This document shows positions 55,701 through 64,000 of a stretch of 64,000 bases of DNA, piece after piece. The position numbers were made by a program, and so were the translations under genes. Numbering within the stretch: position 1 is the first letter of the stretch; every line of letters starts with the position of its first letter. The notes beneath the pieces are model-generated. The model searched no databases, was not told the origin of the DNA, and was given only the letters and a program-made list of their open reading frames with translations. This DNA is from Glaciimonas soli. GTDB lineage: Bacteria; Pseudomonadota; Gammaproteobacteria; Burkholderiales; Burkholderiaceae_D. The DNA lies in contig NZ_WINI01000007.1 of NCBI RefSeq assembly GCF_009497155.1, positions 131,137 through 195,136 of the forward strand. The letters run 5' to 3'.

Positions 55701-57156
55701 TCGCTTGTGCGTTGATGCTTAAGCCTTGAAATTGACCTTGCACCTGATAGGCTGTAATTGCTGGATAAGCACCCTGCCACTCCGCAGAAAAATTCTGCAA
55801 CTGCCCTCGAGGTGCAAGATTAGTCAGCATCTGCAGCTGCGCCGCAGTCAATGGCAGGCTTTGCGCAAATGTCGCCATGTTTTGCAAATCAAGCTGGCTG
55901 GCACTTGCGGTAAATTTTTCTGGTTGTTTTCCCTGAGCAGGCAAGTACGACGTTTGCAGCGTAGTGGGTGGCAAAGTCAAACCAGCGTCGGTTTTTAAAG
56001 TGAAATTAGTTAGCCCGATGCTGTAGCCATTCCGGCCAAACGCCAGCTTGCCATCGCCCGGCACGCTTTGCTCCGACTCTGCTTTTTTAAGCAATTTTCC
56101 GGTTAAAGCCACTTGCCATTCCGGCCCCAGATTCTCGCTGGCAGAAATACGTCCACCGACTTGCATCAGTTCCAGTGGCGCTAAATCCTGACGCAGACGT
56201 GTCGACAAATTCGACAGCCGCAAATCCGCCGTCAAATTGCTGACCTTGGCGGCATTGACATCCAGCCAGGCGCGTACTGAACCACTCCCCTGATTAATTT
56301 CTATCGGATAATCAATATATGGTTTCCATGCCATTAATTCCGCATCGCGCAGGTCAGCATATAAGGTTCCCTTCCAGCGACTCACATCAGCGATATTCTT
56401 GGCAAACACTGGATGCACAAACTTTCCTCGTACATCTATAGGTGCAGAGAATGAGGAAGGCGGTGTTGCTTGCAACGTGAAGCGATGGCTGCGCCAACCA
56501 TTGCGCAATTCCAGATTAACGTCGCTCAACGTCAATTCCGGTGCCTGACGCAATTGGTCATTCCATCGGACATTCCCTTTGCGAATCACAATCTGTTGTT
56601 GCGACAATATCCAATTGACTCCTTCACCACGCTGATCAGCCGGATTATTGACCCAGATACCCGCGACAAAAAGATGACCTTGCGCATCGCGTGATATCTG
56701 CAGATCCGGCTTTTCTATTTCCAGCGAAGCCAGATGGGCTTTGCCTAGCATTAGCGAACGCCAAGACACGATTGCAGCAACTTGCTGCAATCGCAATGTG
56801 GGTTGATTCTGCTTGTCACGAATCAATACATCGCCCAGCCTCAAACTCGGTTGCAAGCCATGCCAGGATGCTGAAATAGTGCCAATAGAAACCGGATTTC
56901 CCAACGCTTTGCTGGCAAGTTGCTCGACGTCCGCTTTGTAATGATCAATGTTAGGCAAAATGCCATAACGCAGCGTCAGGAACAAAGCACAAAACAAAAA
57001 ATATAACACCAGCAAGGTTTTTAAAACAAAACCTACTAAATGATGCGTGATCAGGTTAACGTGACGATAGGTATGACGGCAGCCCGCAGACAAGGCTCGC
57101 CAACAGTATGAAAGCCGACTAAAACTAGAGGAAATATTTTTTTGTTCTGCCGACAT
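52786..57156 (-). CDS. YhdP-family AsmA-like protein
   Basis: A 1456-residue envelope protein of the YhdP/TIGR02099 group. In E. coli YhdP helps move phospholipids between inner and outer membranes. It has one N-terminal membrane anchor (about residues 40-65), then a long chain of beta-rich repeats forming the groove typical of AsmA-like bridge proteins, and the conserved C-terminal block LSGKVNLEMKKGQFLKVDSG with LGVLSLQSLPRRLALDFRD and GFAFDTVVGSADI. The length is normal for the betaproteobacterial family. A Gln/Asn-rich stretch near residue 965 looks like a low-complexity linker. It is divergent from glnE. Confidence 0.93.
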   Translation of the reverse strand: MSAEQKNISSSFSRLSYCWRALSAGCRHTYRHVNLITHHLVGFVLKTLLVLYFLFCALFLTLRYGILPNIDHYKADVEQLASKALGNPVSIGTISASWHGLQPSLRLGDVLIRDKQNQPTLRLQQVAAIVSWRSLMLGKAHLASLEIEKPDLQISRDAQGHLFVAGIWVNNPADQRGEGVNWILSQQQIVIRKGNVRWNDQLRQAPELTLSDVNLELRNGWRSHRFTLQATPPSSFSAPIDVRGKFVHPVFAKNIADVSRWKGTLYADLRDAELMAWKPYIDYPIEINQGSGSVRAWLDVNAAKVSNLTADLRLSNLSTRLRQDLAPLELMQVGGRISASENLGPEWQVALTGKLLKKAESEQSVPGDGKLAFGRNGYSIGLTNFTLKTDAGLTLPPTTLQTSYLPAQGKQPEKFTASASQLDLQNMATFAQSLPLTAAQLQMLTNLAPRGQLQNFSAEWQGAYPAITAYQVQGQFQGLSINAQAKQATPQANSPAAPGIPGVQNLSGSINVTEKGGSLDLASENMTLILPGSLAQPVVPFSVLKMQTKWDVTDVEAQKNILLKIDNIEFVQDGATGSLAGSYAFPLKDGHIAAAGVMDMTGKLDAFDLKKLDAYLPLHTPVPLHDWLVGAIQGGQAHDVTIRLKGDLAHFPFSAGTAAGTTGNTTAANNAANKINGEFTVQGKIENGKLEYEPGHFGQDGKQPLWPVLEKINGSFALDRHHLQIKGDSASTSSVALSNVVVTVPDLFTHDEMLIIEGNAAGAFQNFVQFANNSPVEHWIGGFTNDIEGKGNAKLKLNLEIPLSHGQDTKVRGELQFVNNDVVLQKIIPPILNANGVLNFNEKGFAINTITGNFLGGPAQASGGTQADGQSQIKITGSASVEGLLANLSANKPVNSANNTNTGMQHLLGHASGGTNYTATVNIHDHRQELLVESSMQGLALNFPAPLRKAANESMPLKFEWLTTPSNGAAYQVQNQVQNQALNPTPNPPSIINDEIRLSLGSTIMAHYQRQKLGNAEWQVLRGGIGINVPAPEPESGVALHLQAKSLNVDEWHKLDKQLSDGATNPAANAANDGFSQLITPNVVAVQANELILLDKKLDNVVVGATHQKNSWQVNLDATQASGYIAWNEPDSGRGLGKVTARLSSLHIPESATSDVKDLLESKDTATQIPSLDIIADDFELKDKKLGRLELAADNVRASVGTEWRINKLLITNPDAEFKATGKWTTANDHNLTNLAYTLDVIDGGKLLDRFGFVHVLKGTKGHMDGDVNWKGLPFSFDIPSLSGKVNLEMKKGQFLKVDSGAAKLLGVLSLQSLPRRLALDFRDVFSDGFAFDTVVGSADITDGKLHTDNFKMGSVSATVLMDGGVDIAKETQDLHVVVLPEVNAGAASLAVLAINPVVGISTFLAQLFLREPLRKAFTYEYHITGPWSDPVVQKIESKAAEAVSATKEEFSLGNR

Positions 57157-57305
57157 TAATCAGGATGCAAGTGAAATTTAAAATAAGAGGTAAAAACAAC
57201 GACGGGGAATATACTAAAAACAGAACTGCCAGGGCCGTTTTAAAACCACATTGTCTCAGTCTTGAGGAGATATCGAGGTAAAATAAATCGCGTTGTTTAT
57301 TTTGT

Positions 57306-60107
57306 ATGATATTTTACCTTGCACATTATTTATTTACACTCAAAACTGTGACCCCTTCTCTCATAAGCAGTTCCGCCGCGTCCCATTACTATACGCATTG
57401 GGTTAACGCTGAAAACCATCGTGCAGAGAAAATTGCTGTACTTGCACAATTATCCTTGACCCATGCACCGTTCGCGCAGTTGTTACAATCTGAAACAGAT
57501 TCTGGCATGCCTTTGCCCCGTGCTATGCGGCGCCTGCGCAACCTGATTGTTTGCACGTTAATTGAGCGCGATCTCAAGGGGCAAGCTGATCTGGAAGAAG
57601 TGGTTGCAACCATGACCGCTTTCGCCGATTTCGCCGTCCAAACCCATTTGGCCGCATTGATGTCCGACATGGTGGCGTTGCATGGCACACCTATAGGGGA
57701 AGAGTCCGGCCAGCCGCAAGAGTTAATCGTTTTGGGCATGGGCAAACTGGGTGGCGGTGAGTTAAATGTATCTTCTGATATTGATTTGATATTTGTCTAC
57801 GCTGAAGAAGGCGACACCCAAACCAGCAATGCCGGGCAACGCGCATTATCGAATCACGAATTCTTTATTCGCCTGGGCAAAAAACTGATTGCGGCCATTT
57901 CAGAGATCACTGAAGACGGCTTCACTTTCCGTGTCGATATGGCATTGCGCCCCAACGGCGCATCCGGGCCACTGGTTGCCAACATGAACATGGTCGAGAA
58001 TTATTTAGTCACCCAAGGCCGTGAATGGGAACGTTACGCCTGGTGTAAAGCCCGCGCCATGACCGGGCGGACGGAAGATATCGCACTGCTGGAAAATATT
58101 TGCCGCCCGTTTGTATTTCGGCGCTACCTGGATTTTGGTTCAATTGATGCGATGCGCTCCATGCATGCGCAAATTCGCGCTGAAGTGACACGCCAGGAAG
58201 CGCTGCACCCAGATCGAAATAACAACGTCAAGCTGGGACGTGGCGGGATTCGTGAAATCGAATTCCTCGCGCAAGTATTTCAACTAATACGCGGCGGCCG
58301 CGACCATGATTTACGTGACCGCTCCACCCGTAAAACGCTGCGCACCCTGGCAGAAAAAAATCTGCTCACTGCTGATGTTGTCGCACAGCTACTTGAGGCC
58401 TATGATTTTTTACGCAATCTGGAACATAGATTGCAATATCTCAATGATGCTCAAACCCATACCCTGCCAAGCATAGAAGCAGAACGTTTGATTATTGCTC
58501 AAGCTATGGGATATCAAGATGTCGCCACTTTATTGGACGAGCTGGAAAAGCGGCGCGTGTTAGTCGCAACGCAATTCGATGCCATTTTCAGTGACAAACA
58601 AGAGAAATCAGAAAATCCACATAGCACCGGCAGTGATACAGACAAAAAAGAAACGCAGATCATCTTAAGCGATACCGATCCGTTGGAAATTATTACCGGC
58701 AGATTGACCATCTTGGGCTTCAGTGAAGCAGAAGATAGCGCGCGACGCCTGCACAGCACCTGGAATTCATCGCGAATACAAAGTCTGCCGGAAATCAGCC
58801 GCAGCCGCTTTGCCACATTAATCAATGTCGCGTTACCCATCATCGGCAAACTGAGCGAAGTCAATGCCAACAGCCAATTTGCATCGCAATTAACGACATT
58901 GGGACGTTTGCTCGATTTTCTGGAAACCATCGCCCGTCGTGCAGCCTATCTGGCATTACTGGCAGAATATCCGCATACTTTATTGCGCGTGATTCGCATG
59001 ATAGGTGCCAGCGACTGGGCCGCAAAATTTTTGACACATCATCCTATTTTGCTGGATGAGTTATTAGATAGTCGAACGCTCAATGCAGCGCCTGACTGGC
59101 CGACTTTTACACAAGATTGCCAACGCCAGCTCGACAGCGTCGCGGGTGATACGGAACGTCAACTGGATGTCTTGCGCGAATGCCATCATGCACAATTATT
59201 CCGCTTGCTGGCACAAGATCTGGAAGGGAAATTGAGCGTTGAAACACTGGCTGACTATCTCTCCATTTTGGCCGATATACTGGTATCCATCACCATTCCT
59301 GCGGTCTGGCATACGATCAATAACCGTCATCGTGAAATACCGCACTTTGCCGTCATCGCTTACGGCAAACTTGGTGGAAAAGAACTCAGTTATGCCTCCG
59401 ATCTGGATATCGTATTCCTCTACGACGATGATGATCAAGAAGCCCCGGGACTCTACTCAAAACTGGCGCAACGCTTTATCACCTGGATGACCAGCCATAC
59501 GCCTGCCGGGATTTTATTTGACATTGACATTGCGCTGCGCCCGGATGGTGCCAGTGGTTTGCTGGTCTCATCGTTTGCCACGTTTGAGAAATACCAACGC
59601 AATTCCGCCTGGCTGTGGGAGCATCAGGCGTTGACACGTGCCCGTTTCTGCGCGGGTGATGCGCAGATCGGCGAACGTTTTGAAGCACTACGCGAAGACG
59701 TGTTACGGCAAGTACGTGACCCGGAAAAATTGCAAAAAGAAGTAATGGACATGCGGCAGAAAATGCGCGACGCCAATCCGAATCGTAGTGACTTGTTTGA
59801 TCTGAAGCATGATGCCGGCGGCATGATAGATATTGAATTTCTCGTGCAATTTCTAATCTTGCGTTACGCGGCAACCCATCCACAATTGACCGCCGACATC
59901 GGCAATATCGCTTTGCTCAAACTGTGTGGGGATCTCGGATTGATCGACGCTGCGCTGGCAGGCGAAGTGGCGAATGCCTATCGCCACTTCCGCAAATTAC
60001 AACATCAGCGCCGTCTGCAAGGGGACGAACGGGCACGGGTTGCATCGGAATTGGTGGCAGCTGAAACGGTGACCGTAAAGCGTTTGCTCGATACCGTATT
60101 TGGCTGA
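57306..60107 (+). CDS. glnE: glutamine synthetase adenylyltransferase/deadenylylase
   Basis: Bifunctional enzyme that switches glutamine synthetase off (AMP addition) and on (removal) in response to PII and glutamine. The 933-residue frame has two nucleotidyltransferase domains: GMGKLGGGELNVSSDIDLIF near residue 143 and AYGKLGGKELSYASDLDIVF near residue 684, plus GRGGIREIEFLAQVFQL and DAGGMIDIEFLVQFLIL. A short Ser/Lys-rich insert lies near residue 440. The start is uncertain: GTG 57348 (TPSLISSSAASHY) fits the family better than ATG 57306, but neither has a ribosome site. Confidence 0.93.
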   Translation: MIFYLAHYLFTLKTVTPSLISSSAASHYYTHWVNAENHRAEKIAVLAQLSLTHAPFAQLLQSETDSGMPLPRAMRRLRNLIVCTLIERDLKGQADLEEVVATMTAFADFAVQTHLAALMSDMVALHGTPIGEESGQPQELIVLGMGKLGGGELNVSSDIDLIFVYAEEGDTQTSNAGQRALSNHEFFIRLGKKLIAAISEITEDGFTFRVDMALRPNGASGPLVANMNMVENYLVTQGREWERYAWCKARAMTGRTEDIALLENICRPFVFRRYLDFGSIDAMRSMHAQIRAEVTRQEALHPDRNNNVKLGRGGIREIEFLAQVFQLIRGGRDHDLRDRSTRKTLRTLAEKNLLTADVVAQLLEAYDFLRNLEHRLQYLNDAQTHTLPSIEAERLIIAQAMGYQDVATLLDELEKRRVLVATQFDAIFSDKQEKSENPHSTGSDTDKKETQIILSDTDPLEIITGRLTILGFSEAEDSARRLHSTWNSSRIQSLPEISRSRFATLINVALPIIGKLSEVNANSQFASQLTTLGRLLDFLETIARRAAYLALLAEYPHTLLRVIRMIGASDWAAKFLTHHPILLDELLDSRTLNAAPDWPTFTQDCQRQLDSVAGDTERQLDVLRECHHAQLFRLLAQDLEGKLSVETLADYLSILADILVSITIPAVWHTINNRHREIPHFAVIAYGKLGGKELSYASDLDIVFLYDDDDQEAPGLYSKLAQRFITWMTSHTPAGILFDIDIALRPDGASGLLVSSFATFEKYQRNSAWLWEHQALTRARFCAGDAQIGERFEALREDVLRQVRDPEKLQKEVMDMRQKMRDANPNRSDLFDLKHDAGGMIDIEFLVQFLILRYAATHPQLTADIGNIALLKLCGDLGLIDAALAGEVANAYRHFRKLQHQRRLQGDERARVASELVAAETVTVKRLLDTVFG

Positions 60108-60176
60108 TCACGCGCCTCTTATTTTGGGCGCGAAGAGTAAAACTCGGTCGCGTCCAAAACCGTCACAAAAAAACAG

Positions 60177-60977
60177 TTATTTAACGTCCTGATACTTCAA
60201 CACAGGACGTTCATTCAATGGCTGTTGATCACGGGCATTATGCGCATAAGATTTTGTGAAGTCTGCAATATCTTTTGCCGATAACTGCGCAGGTTTAGCC
60301 AAGATATACCACTCCACATTTTCAGTCAGTGGCGGCGTCGTCAACGAACCGTCATAGTGATAGTAGGTGCTGGTTGACCTTGGCAACAATGATTCAGCAG
60401 TAAAATTCGCTAAAGGTACGGTTTTGTCACGCTGAGCCGCGTTAGCAATTGCATCAAACTGCGCATTTTCAGCGCCTTCTTCATAAAACACTGCAATCAC
60501 TGCCAAACGACCATCTTCAGCTTTAAATACGAAGTGCCCTTCAAGTGGGTAACGCTTGCCATCGACCGTATGTTCTGCCGGTGCGTGCCAATGGGCTTGC
60601 TGCAACGTAAAGTGACGGCCACGAATAGTTGCCGTACTATTTTTTGGTATGACTTGGATGGTATGTCCATTGTCGATTACATCAGCACTGCCAGATGCAA
60701 TGTGCAGTTTGATTGCATCGTTTTCATCTGCAGTGCGTTCTGCCAATTTCAAATCTTTGGTGACGATTGCTATCGGCGATTGCGATTCACCTGACTCAAT
60801 ACGCCATGCCTTTTGATCAGCGTAATCAAAGCCATGCGCATGAGCAGGTACGTCCGCCACCGCCGCTGGAGTAGAAACTGCCGTAGTTTGCGCAATGCCC
60901 ATAGTCGGCAAACAGGAGACTAAAACGAGAGAGGCTGCGATACGCAAGCCCAGATCCGAGAAGGTGATTGTTTTCAT
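60177..60977 (-). CDS. alpha-class carbonic anhydrase
   Basis: A 266-residue periplasmic enzyme interconverting CO2 and bicarbonate. A signal peptide (MKTITFSDLGLRIAASL, cleavage near IAQT) precedes the catalytic domain. Zinc ligands are two His in QQAHWHAPAEHTVDGK and the third in LEGHFVFKAEDGR; GESQSPIAI and SLTTPPLTENVEWY are class signatures, with Leu replacing the usual Cys in TTPPC. ATG 60977 is chosen because it begins the signal peptide. An aquaporin gene lies upstream on the same strand, 158 bases away. Confidence 0.93.
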   Translation of the reverse strand: MKTITFSDLGLRIAASLVLVSCLPTMGIAQTTAVSTPAAVADVPAHAHGFDYADQKAWRIESGESQSPIAIVTKDLKLAERTADENDAIKLHIASGSADVIDNGHTIQVIPKNSTATIRGRHFTLQQAHWHAPAEHTVDGKRYPLEGHFVFKAEDGRLAVIAVFYEEGAENAQFDAIANAAQRDKTVPLANFTAESLLPRSTSTYYHYDGSLTTPPLTENVEWYILAKPAQLSAKDIADFTKSYAHNARDQQPLNERPVLKYQDVK

Positions 60978-61135
60978 GATGGTTTGTAGTATGGATGGCT
61001 TAGGGTTGATATAAAAAGCAACTTGCACAATCGGCAATAACGTTTTTCTTTTTGCAATTATATTATGATGATAAAAACAATTAAATATCAATGACACAAT
61101 AAAGCCAACACCAAAATCAACATCTCAAACAAGCA

Positions 61136-61861
61136 TCAAAAAATTACCCGATTATCAGTTTCTCTGCCGACATTTTTATCAACATCGACAATCGCTTGCA
61201 CTGGCCCCTCAGACGGAAACAACCAATCAAACACCACGGCCGCGCAGCTCGCACCCATGACTTGGGCAACAATAAAACCGATTACATCGACTGGCCGAAT
61301 ACCCGTAAACGTATTGCTCATCGCCCGCGCTATGGTCGCCGCCGGATTGGCAAATGACGATGAGGAAGTAAACCAGCATGCTGCCACGATATAAGCGGCG
61401 ACAGCAAAAGGAGTTACCGAAGAACGACGACGCGAACAGCCGATAATCACCGCGATCAACCCAAACGTCGCCACAAATTCACTCCACAATTGCGGCCAAT
61501 CAGATTTGACTTGCGTTGCCGCAGAAAAAACCGGCAAGCCAAACATCACATCAACGGCAGCCACGCCAGCGCAAGCACCTATCACCTGCACTGCCAAATA
61601 AGAAGGCACTTCACGCCATGCCATTTTCCCTTGCCATGCCTCCAGCAAAGTCACAACGGGATTGAAATGTGCGCCAGAAATTGGTGAAAAAGTGAGTATC
61701 AAGGTCATCAAAGCCAAGCCAGTGACCACGGTATTGGCAAGTAAAGCAACACCTTCATTGCTGCCGGACAGACGCGTGGCCATGATGCCGGAACCGACGA
61801 TAGCCGCAAGCAAAAAAGCCGTGCCGAGCGCTTCGGCAACTAAACGACGAGACAAAGTCAT
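61136..61861 (-). CDS. aquaporin/MIP-family channel
   Basis: A 241-residue six-helix channel. The first half-helix motif is SGAHFNPVVTLLEAW, in which the usual NPA is NPV; the second is FANPAATIARAMSNTF, with canonical NPA and Arg. The sequence resembles the AqpS-like group often found in arsenic operons, but no ars gene is present here. It may pass water, CO2 or small neutral solutes. ATG 61861 begins MTLSRRLVAEALGTAFL. It sits upstream of the alpha-carbonic anhydrase gene on the same strand. Confidence 0.9.
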   Translation of the reverse strand: MTLSRRLVAEALGTAFLLAAIVGSGIMATRLSGSNEGVALLANTVVTGLALMTLILTFSPISGAHFNPVVTLLEAWQGKMAWREVPSYLAVQVIGACAGVAAVDVMFGLPVFSAATQVKSDWPQLWSEFVATFGLIAVIIGCSRRRSSVTPFAVAAYIVAACWFTSSSSFANPAATIARAMSNTFTGIRPVDVIGFIVAQVMGASCAAVVFDWLFPSEGPVQAIVDVDKNVGRETDNRVIF

Positions 61862-62047
61862 AGTGGATATTAAGATTAGGCAACTCTGATAAGTCTTGAA
61901 TGTGGCCCCGTACCCGCTTACGAGAGAGGGGGGAAACGCGCCATTGTAAAGACCTGCAGAGTCTTAGATACCATCGCCTATCTATACATCCTATTTCCAA
62001 ACGGACATTATGTGATTTTAAATAATCATTTCAAAAACTACCGCCAT

Positions 62048-62107
62048 CATCCTCGCGAACGCGGGGATCCAAGTTACGTAAGATGGATTCCCGCCTTCGC
62101 GGGAATG
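62048..62107. repeat. REP-like palindromic intergenic repeat
   Basis: The arms CATCCTCGCGAACGCGGGGA (left) and the reverse complement of the right arm, CATTCCCGCGAAGGCGGGAA, match at 20 of 24 bases over 62048-62071 and 62084-62107. The sequence between is AGTTACGTAAGA-like. The GCGGGAATCCA unit is the same type found in dispersed repeats of many proteobacteria. Confidence 0.75.
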
Positions 62108-62151
62108 ACGAGGTCATTTTAAGAATGATAGATTGGCCTTGCTCAATCTAA

Positions 62152-63663
62152 TTAAATGCCCTCTTCATCCGGCAAAGCATCTTCTTCCGGCTCAGTTTCA
62201 ATTGCCAACGCACCACCCAATAGCTTCTGCGCTACATCACTCGGCAGCGCTTCCACCGATTTCAACTGACGCGTCATGGCGCGGCTGCGTACTTCGGCTT
62301 TCTCAATATTGCTTGCGGCACGCTCCAAGGCTTGCTTGGTTTTTGCCAACACGTCGCCAAATTTAGTGAATTCTGTTTTCACCGCACCCAGCACTTGCCA
62401 CACTTCCGACGAACGCTTTTCCAACGCCAAAGTACGGAAACCCATTTGCAAACTATTGAGTAACGCCGATAAAGTCGATGGCCCAGCGATGCTGATCCGA
62501 TGTATGCGTTGCAAATCATCAGCCAAACCGGGGCGCCGCATGATCTCAGCATACAAACCTTCGGTCGGTAAAAACAGAATCGCAAAGTCAGTGGTCAATG
62601 GCGGCGACAGATATTTTTCGGCGATGGTCTTGGCTTCGCCGCGAATGGCGTTTTCCAGCTCACGTCCGGCCTGTGCCACACCGTCAGCATCTGCGCGATC
62701 GGCGGCATCAACGATACGTTCATACTGCTCTTTCGGAAACTTGGCATCAATCGGCATCCATACCGGTGTGCCACCATCATCGTTGCCGGGCAATTTGATG
62801 GCAAACTCCACCCGCGCTCCGGTGCCAGGTATGGTTTCGACGTTCTTGGCGTATTGCTCTGGCGTCAATACCTGCTCTAATAACATTTCCAGTTGCACTT
62901 CACCCCATGTGCCGCGCGTTTTGACGTTAGTGAGCACGCGTTTGAGATCGCCAACGCCAATCGCCAATTGCTGCATTTCCCCCAAGCCTTGATGCACTTT
63001 TTCCAAGCGATCTGAAACGATCTGAAATGACTCCCCCAAGCGTTTTTCCAAGGTCGCATGAAGTTTCTCATCGACCGTTTTGCGCATTTCTTCCAGACGT
63101 AAACCGTTATCGTTTTGCAGGTCTTTGATTTTGGCTTCCAAGGTGGTACGAATTTCCGCCATGCGTTGTGCATTTGATTCTGTCAGCGTTACCAAAGTCT
63201 GATTCAGCGTATCGCCAAAACGTTTAAGTGATTGCGCCTGTTCTTCGCGATTGCTTTGTGCTTGTTGGTTCAACGTCAAACGCATGCTATCTAATTGCTG
63301 TGCGTTGGTTTCATTGAGCTTGACCAGTTGTTGAGCAAACGTATCGATCTGATTATTTTGCATCGTAGCGACACTGGTCATCTGCGCTGCCAGCGTTTGC
63401 TGAAACTGTCCAAAATTGCTGCCTAGTTCTTGTCGCGTACTTTGCGCGCTGGTTTGCACTTCGCTGCGCAGCTCTTGCTGACTGCGATGCTGGCGTTCGC
63501 TAATGTCGTGCTGCTGGCGCTGTAAATCCGTTTGTAACTGCGTCAGTTGTGGTGCGATTTGCTCTCCCAACCCACGGCCATTGCGCAGAATTGCAATCAC
63601 TTGCAAGACAATGACAACAGCGGCTAATAACAAGAAAATAATGAATTCGATCTGGGTGGTCAT
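62152..63663 (-). CDS. rmuC: DNA recombination protein RmuC
   Basis: A 503-residue protein of the RmuC family, implicated in limiting inversions at short repeats. It has one N-terminal membrane helix (IEFIIFLLLAAVVIVLQVIAI), a long Gln-rich coiled coil (about residues 40-215), and the RmuC nuclease-like domain with GTWGEVQLEMLLEQVLTPEQY, PIDAKFPKEQYERI and FLPTEGLYAEIMRRPGL. The acidic tail EDALPDEEGI is ordinary. Confidence 0.95.
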   Translation of the reverse strand: MTTQIEFIIFLLLAAVVIVLQVIAILRNGRGLGEQIAPQLTQLQTDLQRQQHDISERQHRSQQELRSEVQTSAQSTRQELGSNFGQFQQTLAAQMTSVATMQNNQIDTFAQQLVKLNETNAQQLDSMRLTLNQQAQSNREEQAQSLKRFGDTLNQTLVTLTESNAQRMAEIRTTLEAKIKDLQNDNGLRLEEMRKTVDEKLHATLEKRLGESFQIVSDRLEKVHQGLGEMQQLAIGVGDLKRVLTNVKTRGTWGEVQLEMLLEQVLTPEQYAKNVETIPGTGARVEFAIKLPGNDDGGTPVWMPIDAKFPKEQYERIVDAADRADADGVAQAGRELENAIRGEAKTIAEKYLSPPLTTDFAILFLPTEGLYAEIMRRPGLADDLQRIHRISIAGPSTLSALLNSLQMGFRTLALEKRSSEVWQVLGAVKTEFTKFGDVLAKTKQALERAASNIEKAEVRSRAMTRQLKSVEALPSDVAQKLLGGALAIETEPEEDALPDEEGI

Positions 63664-63703
63664 AAGGTTCTATTTGCTGAATGTTCAAAATCACAAAATA
63701 TTT

Positions 63704-63721
63704 GGGCTGCCATCGCAGCCC
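63704..63721 (-). terminator. weak terminator between rmuC and the haemoglobin gene
   Basis: GGGCTGC pairs with GCAGCCC around CATC. Read leftward, it is followed only by a broken T-rich tract, so termination may be partial and rmuC may receive readthrough. Confidence 0.5.
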
Positions 63722-63738
63722 TTGATGTTACTTAATAA

Positions 63739-64000
63739 CTAATCGACTTTATCGGCCTTGTTGCGCATCCAATCAGCCGTTTCAAAAAATGATGACATCA
63801 GCCGCAGTTGCAAGGATTCATCGAAGCCAACGCCCTGCATCGCCAACGCCATGCAGCGCAGCCATTGATCACGCTCCGGTGTAGCAATCGCGTAAGGTAA
63901 ATGGCGCGCCCGCAAACGCGGGTGGCCGAAACGCTCAACAAACAAATCGGGCCCGCCGCTCCAACCGGACAAGAACCAATAAAACTTGTCACGTGAACCA
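63739..64000 (-). CDS. group II truncated haemoglobin (partial, 5' end missing)
   Basis: The frame enters from the right edge and ends at TAG 63739. The visible 86 residues are the C-terminal two thirds of a group II (trHbO) haemoglobin: FYWFLSGWSGGPDLFVERFG, then HPRLRARHLPYAIAT with the proximal His, ERDQWLRCMALAM and ETADWMRNKA. The Trp at helix G (QWL) is the conserved distal-pocket residue of this group. Such proteins bind O2 or NO and peroxide. It lies upstream of rmuC on the same strand. Confidence 0.92.
   Translation of the reverse strand, partial: GSRDKFYWFLSGWSGGPDLFVERFGHPRLRARHLPYAIATPERDQWLRCMALAMQGVGFDESLQLRLMSSFFETADWMRNKADKVD

Noticed and set aside
61971-61978. GGCGATGG (leftward) upstream of the aquaporin gene, as in fluoride riboswitches
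   Set aside because: The rest of the fluoride riboswitch core (CTGATGACTCCTAC-like 3' part) is missing, and no CrcB or other fluoride gene is present.

Overview
The window is a compact, gene-dense piece of bacterial chromosome of moderate G+C, with core housekeeping genes on both strands and no plasmid, phage or CRISPR signal. Gene content and order (guaB-guaA; cysB divergent from a sulfate-assimilation operon; lptFG divergent from pepA; orn, M48 peptidase and rsgA; argF-argG; murB and yajQ; DAHP synthase, tldD, nitrilase, yhdP and glnE), plus an Omp32-type porin and a BvgA-like regulator, point to a betaproteobacterium of the order Burkholderiales. An Oxalobacteraceae member such as a Herminiimonas relative is my inference; no rRNA or other decisive marker is present.

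Layout. 1-9.2 kb: the end of an unidentified gene, a lone fimbrin-like secreted protein, the last two GMP-synthesis genes (guaB, guaA), a pseudouridine synthase and acetyltransferase pair, and prpD with a lysozyme-inhibitor-like lipoprotein. 9.2-10.5 kb: an apparent remnant of a sigma54-type regulator (candidate prpR fossil), a run of small hairpins, and a DUF1269-type membrane protein. 10.5-17.9 kb: an M20 amidohydrolase with an MHS transporter, a methyltransferase, a ClC exchanger, a DHA2 efflux pump and a 42-residue lipoprotein. 17.9-26.5 kb: cysB and the sulfur operon (TauE/SafE permease, cysI, DUF934, cysH, cysD, cysN, cobA). The absence of cysC and the iron-sulfur cysteines of CysH suggest direct APS reduction; CobA and the convergent CbiX-type chelatase can supply siroheme to CysI. 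26.5-31 kb: lptF-lptG, pepA and a glycine-zipper protein. 31-38 kb: porin, xthA, an orphan BvgA/EvgA-like response regulator, PAP2 phosphatase, orn, M48 protease and rsgA. 38-44.6 kb: argF, argG, ppnP, an IS5-type transposase remnant, a secreted alpha/beta hydrolase, murB and yajQ. 44.6-52.5 kb: DAHP synthase with an attenuator leader, elaA-like, tldD, a patatin/3-hydroxybutyrate dehydrogenase/acetoacetate decarboxylase group, GNAT and nitrilase genes. 52.8-64 kb: yhdP, glnE, alpha-carbonic anhydrase, aquaporin, rmuC and a truncated haemoglobin cut by the window edge.

The most notable find is upstream of the DAHP synthase gene. A 26-codon reading frame has 9 Phe or Tyr codons among its first 14, followed by a perfect intrinsic terminator whose 5' arm can instead pair with the 3' part of the leader reading frame. 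This is the layout of a translation-coupled Phe/Tyr attenuator. Other non-coding structure includes four inverted-repeat elements that look like small non-autonomous elements, one REP-like repeat, and a possible structured leader before prpD.
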